Shown: piece by piece, positions 60,944 to 64,000 of the stretch | Layout: every line of letters begins with the position of its first letter | How positions within the stretch are numbered: position 1 is the stretch's first letter | Assembly: GCA_964433875.1 (NCBI GenBank) | Contig: CAYSSO010000002.1 | Span: 32,879-96,878, forward strand | Reading direction: 5' to 3' | Source of the DNA: Athalassotoga sp964433875 | GTDB taxonomy: Bacteria; Thermotogota; Thermotogae; Mesoaciditogales; Mesoaciditogaceae | Length of the DNA: 64,000 nt | Position numbers and translations under genes: made by a program | Notes under the pieces: model-generated | Seen by the model: the letters and a program-made list of their open reading frames with translations, nothing else | What the model was told of the DNA's origin: nothing | Database searches by the model: none

Positions 60944-63319
60944 TCATTTTTCAAGCATATCCACTTCTTTAAAAGATCCATCTTTGAATTTTATACTTTT
61001 TATCTCGAACTTTTTTATGCCGAATCTCTTTGAATTACCAAACGCATTTACAGAAAAATTTCGATCCGTTCCCATCGTTTCCCACAACCGAATTATTGCA
61101 CTTCCATCTTTAGATTCTGACATCTTAAGCGTTTCCATCGATACATTTTCCCCCTTTATTTCAAAGAATGAATTGCGTGGTGGAAATTTTCCTGCGTGCT
61201 TGGGGACACTAAAGATTTCTAACGGCTCATTCAAAGACTGTGCTACTTTTAAGCCTTCTCCCCTTTGATCTGGAGAGTAACTCGACATCCATATATCGAA
61301 CTCTTGAATGCCTTCATCTGTAAAGTAGAGAAATTCATTTCTTTTTATCTTGTACGGCATGTGCCATGCATAAGGAGGATTTCTAAGAAGTGTTATCCTT
61401 GCCTCGTTGTCTAAAACATCGTAAGCGTACTTTCCGTTATTTCCGATCGTAAAGCCCCAGTTATCGTTTTCGAATAATATGGCTCTTTGCATTGGATATT
61501 CCTGTCCATTCAAAGGTCTTTCTATCATTCCGTATGGAACCTCTGAAATGACTCTTTTTATTCCATTAAAGAAAAATTTTAGTTTGATCATTCTGAAAGG
61601 TTCATGCCAGTCGATCACAAAATGTATTCTGACGACAGGATCGCTTGCACGTATTTTTATATTTTCAAAGATTTTCGATCTTTTGTAGGTCATATCAATT
61701 TTTATTTTAGATTCAAGATTTCCCTTTTCGACCTTTACTCTCCGCACTTTTAAAGGTTCTGATTTTCTCGGATATTTTGATATCCCGTGGCTCCATGTAT
61801 CGGAATCGTCCTTTATAACGACAGGTATACAGGAAGGTTCGGAGAAATATTGATTATTTCTTTTTTTATCGTAGAAATGCTTTATGTACCCTTCATCCGT
61901 GAATTCAAGACGGTAGAACTCATTCTCCACAAAATCATTTCCGCAGACTAATTCACTCTTCGTTTCGATAGGCTCTCCATCTTTAAGCCAGTAAACGCTG
62001 TAACCGAGAGGCGGTATCGTGGCCTTGAAAATGATTCCGTATGTGTTGTTCATCAACTCAGTCGGATGAACATTTTGATACTCTATCTTATGGCCATTTG
62101 AATCGACAAGGACCTTGTCACCCCATTCTTCCCAGTTGAGCCACGGTTCAAATTTCACATATTCTTCTCTTTTAAAGGCCGAAGGATTGAAGATCACAAA
62201 TGGTAAGCCATCTCCAATGGTATCTATTTCTTTTGATAAAGTCTGGAGGGATAGATGCTTTATCTTTTCGGCATCACTTATCACTCCTCCGAGTTCATTG
62301 TAAGCATCTTCGTACGCTTCTTTTATTGCTGTTCCGCCAAGGAGATCGTGAAATTGATTGAAAAGCAAAGATTTCCACGCCTTTTCGAAAACGTCGTATG
62401 GATATGGAATTCCTTCGACAACAGAGGCAATCGTTGAAAATTTCTCGGCCGTGACAAGTGTATTTTCACTTTTTCTGTTGAGAATTTTCATTTTCGAATT
62501 AACTGAATAGGCGCCTATCGAATGGTACTGGAGTTCATCTTCGATAACCGGCAAAATATCTTTTTTGTCTTTTATTTTATCGAAAAATTCGTCAGGAGAA
62601 CTGAATTTTAATTTTATTTCATCCGAAAAATCTTTGTGCTCTCTTATGTAATTTACATCTTCCATCGTGGGTCCTCCGCCGTGATCTCCCACTCCGTAAA
62701 AGGCCATCGTTGAATCGATTAACTTTGAGGTATCGTCCAAATAAGCCTTTATTTGTTTTTCAAGATCCCCCTTATCCCTTCTTGTTTCATAATTTCTGCT
62801 AAGTCTGAAAGCTATAACCTCGCTTCCATCTGGAGATCTCCACCTAAAAAGTGATGGAAGAGTTTTCTCATTTGGACCAGGCCTCATGAAGACGTAATAG
62901 TCAAACCCGCTTTTTTTGAGTATTTGTGGCAAAGTTGCCGCGTGTCCAAAACTATCGACATTGTATCCAACATTTACATCTATTCCAAACTTTTCTTTGA
63001 AATATCTTTTACCGTATAAACTTTGCCTTACAAAAGACTCGCCCGATGGAATGTTACAATCGGGCTGAACCCACCAGCCGTTGACTATGTTCCATCTTCC
63101 AGATTTTACGAATTTTACTATCTCATTGAATAACTGGGGATCTGTCTTTTCAACCCATTCGTACATCATGGCCTCACCCTTCGTGAAGATCAAATCATCT
63201 GAATTCTTAAGCATTTCGACCATGGTGCGACAGGTCGAAAGCATTTCGGAGACACCTTCTGGCCATCTCCATAACCACACTGGATCTATGTGCGCATTGC
63301 CAATCATGTGAATGATCAT
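60944..63319 (-). CDS. GH38 alpha-mannosidase
   Basis: The 791-aa enzyme has an N-terminal GH38 catalytic domain: GNAHIDPVWLWRWPEG (zinc ligands His10 and Asp12), nucleophile Asp122 in GYNVDSFGHAATLPQ, and GVGDHGGGPT (another His). The C-terminal half is a beta-rich domain (INTACT RMIKLKFFFNG, RAILFENDNWGF). No signal peptide, so it acts in the cytoplasm on imported mannosides. It overlaps the PLP enzyme stop (ATGA) and is followed by the ROK kinase. Confidence 0.93.
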   Translation of the reverse strand: MIIHMIGNAHIDPVWLWRWPEGVSEMLSTCRTMVEMLKNSDDLIFTKGEAMMYEWVEKTDPQLFNEIVKFVKSGRWNIVNGWWVQPDCNIPSGESFVRQSLYGKRYFKEKFGIDVNVGYNVDSFGHAATLPQILKKSGFDYYVFMRPGPNEKTLPSLFRWRSPDGSEVIAFRLSRNYETRRDKGDLEKQIKAYLDDTSKLIDSTMAFYGVGDHGGGPTMEDVNYIREHKDFSDEIKLKFSSPDEFFDKIKDKKDILPVIEDELQYHSIGAYSVNSKMKILNRKSENTLVTAEKFSTIASVVEGIPYPYDVFEKAWKSLLFNQFHDLLGGTAIKEAYEDAYNELGGVISDAEKIKHLSLQTLSKEIDTIGDGLPFVIFNPSAFKREEYVKFEPWLNWEEWGDKVLVDSNGHKIEYQNVHPTELMNNTYGIIFKATIPPLGYSVYWLKDGEPIETKSELVCGNDFVENEFYRLEFTDEGYIKHFYDKKRNNQYFSEPSCIPVVIKDDSDTWSHGISKYPRKSEPLKVRRVKVEKGNLESKIKIDMTYKRSKIFENIKIRASDPVVRIHFVIDWHEPFRMIKLKFFFNGIKRVISEVPYGMIERPLNGQEYPMQRAILFENDNWGFTIGNNGKYAYDVLDNEARITLLRNPPYAWHMPYKIKRNEFLYFTDEGIQEFDIWMSSYSPDQRGEGLKVAQSLNEPLEIFSVPKHAGKFPPRNSFFEIKGENVSMETLKMSESKDGSAIIRLWETMGTDRNFSVNAFGNSKRFGIKKFEIKSIKFKDGSFKEVDMLEK

Positions 63320-64000
63320 TTCTTCATCATCCTTTTTAATGATCTTTCAAGATCATCGATCAATATTTTCGGATCTTCAAGGCCTACATGAATTCTGACG
63401 ATTGAAATGTTATCTTCTGAAAGATTCTTATGCGAAACTGCGTAAGGAACAACGAGACTTTCATACCCTCCCCAACTTACGGCTCTTTTGAAAATGCGCA
63501 AATTATCGGTGAATACTTTTACATCTTCCAGCCTTTTAGTTGCCAATTTTATCGAAAAGAGGCCTGATCCACCTCTCATCTGCTTCTTTGCAAGCGCTAA
63601 TTGTGGATTGTCTTTGTAAAATGGATAATTTATTTTTTCAACGGCAGGATGTGTAGAAAGGTAATCTATTACCTTCATTGTACTTTGAAAATGTCTTTCC
63701 ATTCTTATGTGAAGTGTTCTCAACCCTCTTAAAATAAGCCAACTTGCAAATGGATCTGGAACGGCACCTATGTTAAGAAATTCTGTTTTGAAAATGTGCG
63801 AGATGTCTTTCTTACTTCCCACTATAATACCAGCCACTACATCGCTATGGCCCCCAAAATATTTACTTGAAGAATGAATTACAAGATCTATACCAAAATC
63901 AATAGGATTTTGAAAGTAGGGTGTGGCCCATGTATTGTCTATTATCGTCTTTATGCCGTGTTCTTTGGCAAGAACAGATATGTTTTTGAGATCTTGAATT
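63316..64000 (-). CDS. Cys/Met metabolism PLP-dependent enzyme (partial)
   Basis: The gene runs off the window's right end. The visible 228 residues include TIIDNTWATPYFQNP, the PLP-binding Lys in HSSSKYFGGHSDVV, and the C-terminal half with LRGLRTLHIRMERH, SWGGYESLVVPY and IVRIHVGLEDP. These are typical of cystathionine gamma-synthase, cystathionine beta-lyase or methionine gamma-lyase; the choice among them cannot be made. The frame is open from the edge; the GTG at 63837 is internal, not a start. It is the first visible gene of the 10-kb minus cluster. Confidence 0.88.
   Translation of the reverse strand, partial: IQDLKNISVLAKEHGIKTIIDNTWATPYFQNPIDFGIDLVIHSSSKYFGGHSDVVAGIIVGSKKDISHIFKTEFLNIGAVPDPFASWLILRGLRTLHIRMERHFQSTMKVIDYLSTHPAVEKINYPFYKDNPQLALAKKQMRGGSGLFSIKLATKRLEDVKVFTDNLRIFKRAVSWGGYESLVVPYAVSHKNLSEDNISIVRIHVGLEDPKILIDDLERSLKRMMKK

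Overview
The window reads as a moderate-GC chromosome segment from a Thermotogota (Thermotogae) bacterium. The evidence is a TGS/uridine-kinase fusion like the Thermotoga one, a short 6-phosphogluconate dehydrogenase, a toga-type beta-barrel protein, a BglA-like GH1, GH13 and GH38 enzymes, and L-erythro-3,5-diaminohexanoate dehydrogenase of lysine fermentation. A Mesoaciditogales-type (Athalassotoga/Mesoaciditoga) origin is my guess, not something the sequence proves. A 67-N gap inside one gene and two likely homopolymer frameshifts in hutI point to a draft or metagenome assembly.

Layout. 1-3.1 kb: the end of a sugar ABC permease, then a minus operon pepV-yqeY-kdd. 3.2-11.3 kb: panD on plus, then a long minus operon: DHFR-like enzyme, secreted protein, aminotransferase, TagO/WecA-like transferase, TGS-uridine kinase, an unpaired korA-type subunit and an EamA transporter. 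11.7-14.8 kb: oxidative pentose phosphate operon gnd-zwf-pgl. 14.8-17.6 kb: yqeK and an LCP-like protein behind a secreted DUF4139-like protein. 17.7-26.7 kb: a minus run from a consensus promoter: rpmH-rnpA-yidD-yidC-khpB, then ftcD and hutI of histidine degradation, rlmH, a CorC/HlyC-type protein, cdd and a secreted GH13 amylase. 27-34 kb: S9 peptidase; SDR plus a minimal two-gene SufBC-like (SMS) iron-sulfur unit; DUF364 protein; VOC-SPW-aldo/keto reductase; TetR regulator. 34.6-45.3 kb: housekeeping plus genes rbfA-truB-ribF-MATE, rpsO-pnp-M16 peptidase-HD-GYP-iron alcohol dehydrogenase, then a beta-barrel porin-like protein. 45.4-52.8 kb: DDAH-like hydrolase and gapped MFS transporter; M20 amidohydrolase-SDR-small protein-PEPCK-fold kinase-like protein, facing an ATP-type PEP carboxykinase. 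53-64 kb: secreted GDPD, then a ~10-kb tightly packed minus cluster: Cys/Met PLP enzyme, GH38, ROK kinase, GmhA isomerase, deoxyhypusine-synthase-like protein, a PfkB-kinase/HAD-phosphatase fusion, a GH1 lacking its nucleophile, an ECF S component and a second PfkB kinase.

The most interesting points are: (1) a possible compact sugar- or heptose-activation cluster with a kinase-phosphatase fusion; (2) a GH1 whose catalytic nucleophile Glu is replaced by Ile; (3) a PEPCK-fold protein with an HPr-kinase-like P-loop, convergent with a divergent PEPCK; (4) an S-component/kinase pair; (5) a hairpin separating the ribosome-binding site from the korA start; (6) recurring TTGA stop/start overlaps and extended -10 promoters; (7) a dispersed intergenic repeat in four copies; (8) an 80-bp imperfect palindrome inside the sugar cluster. 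Nothing in the window resembles a CRISPR array, phage, transposase, rRNA or tRNA gene.
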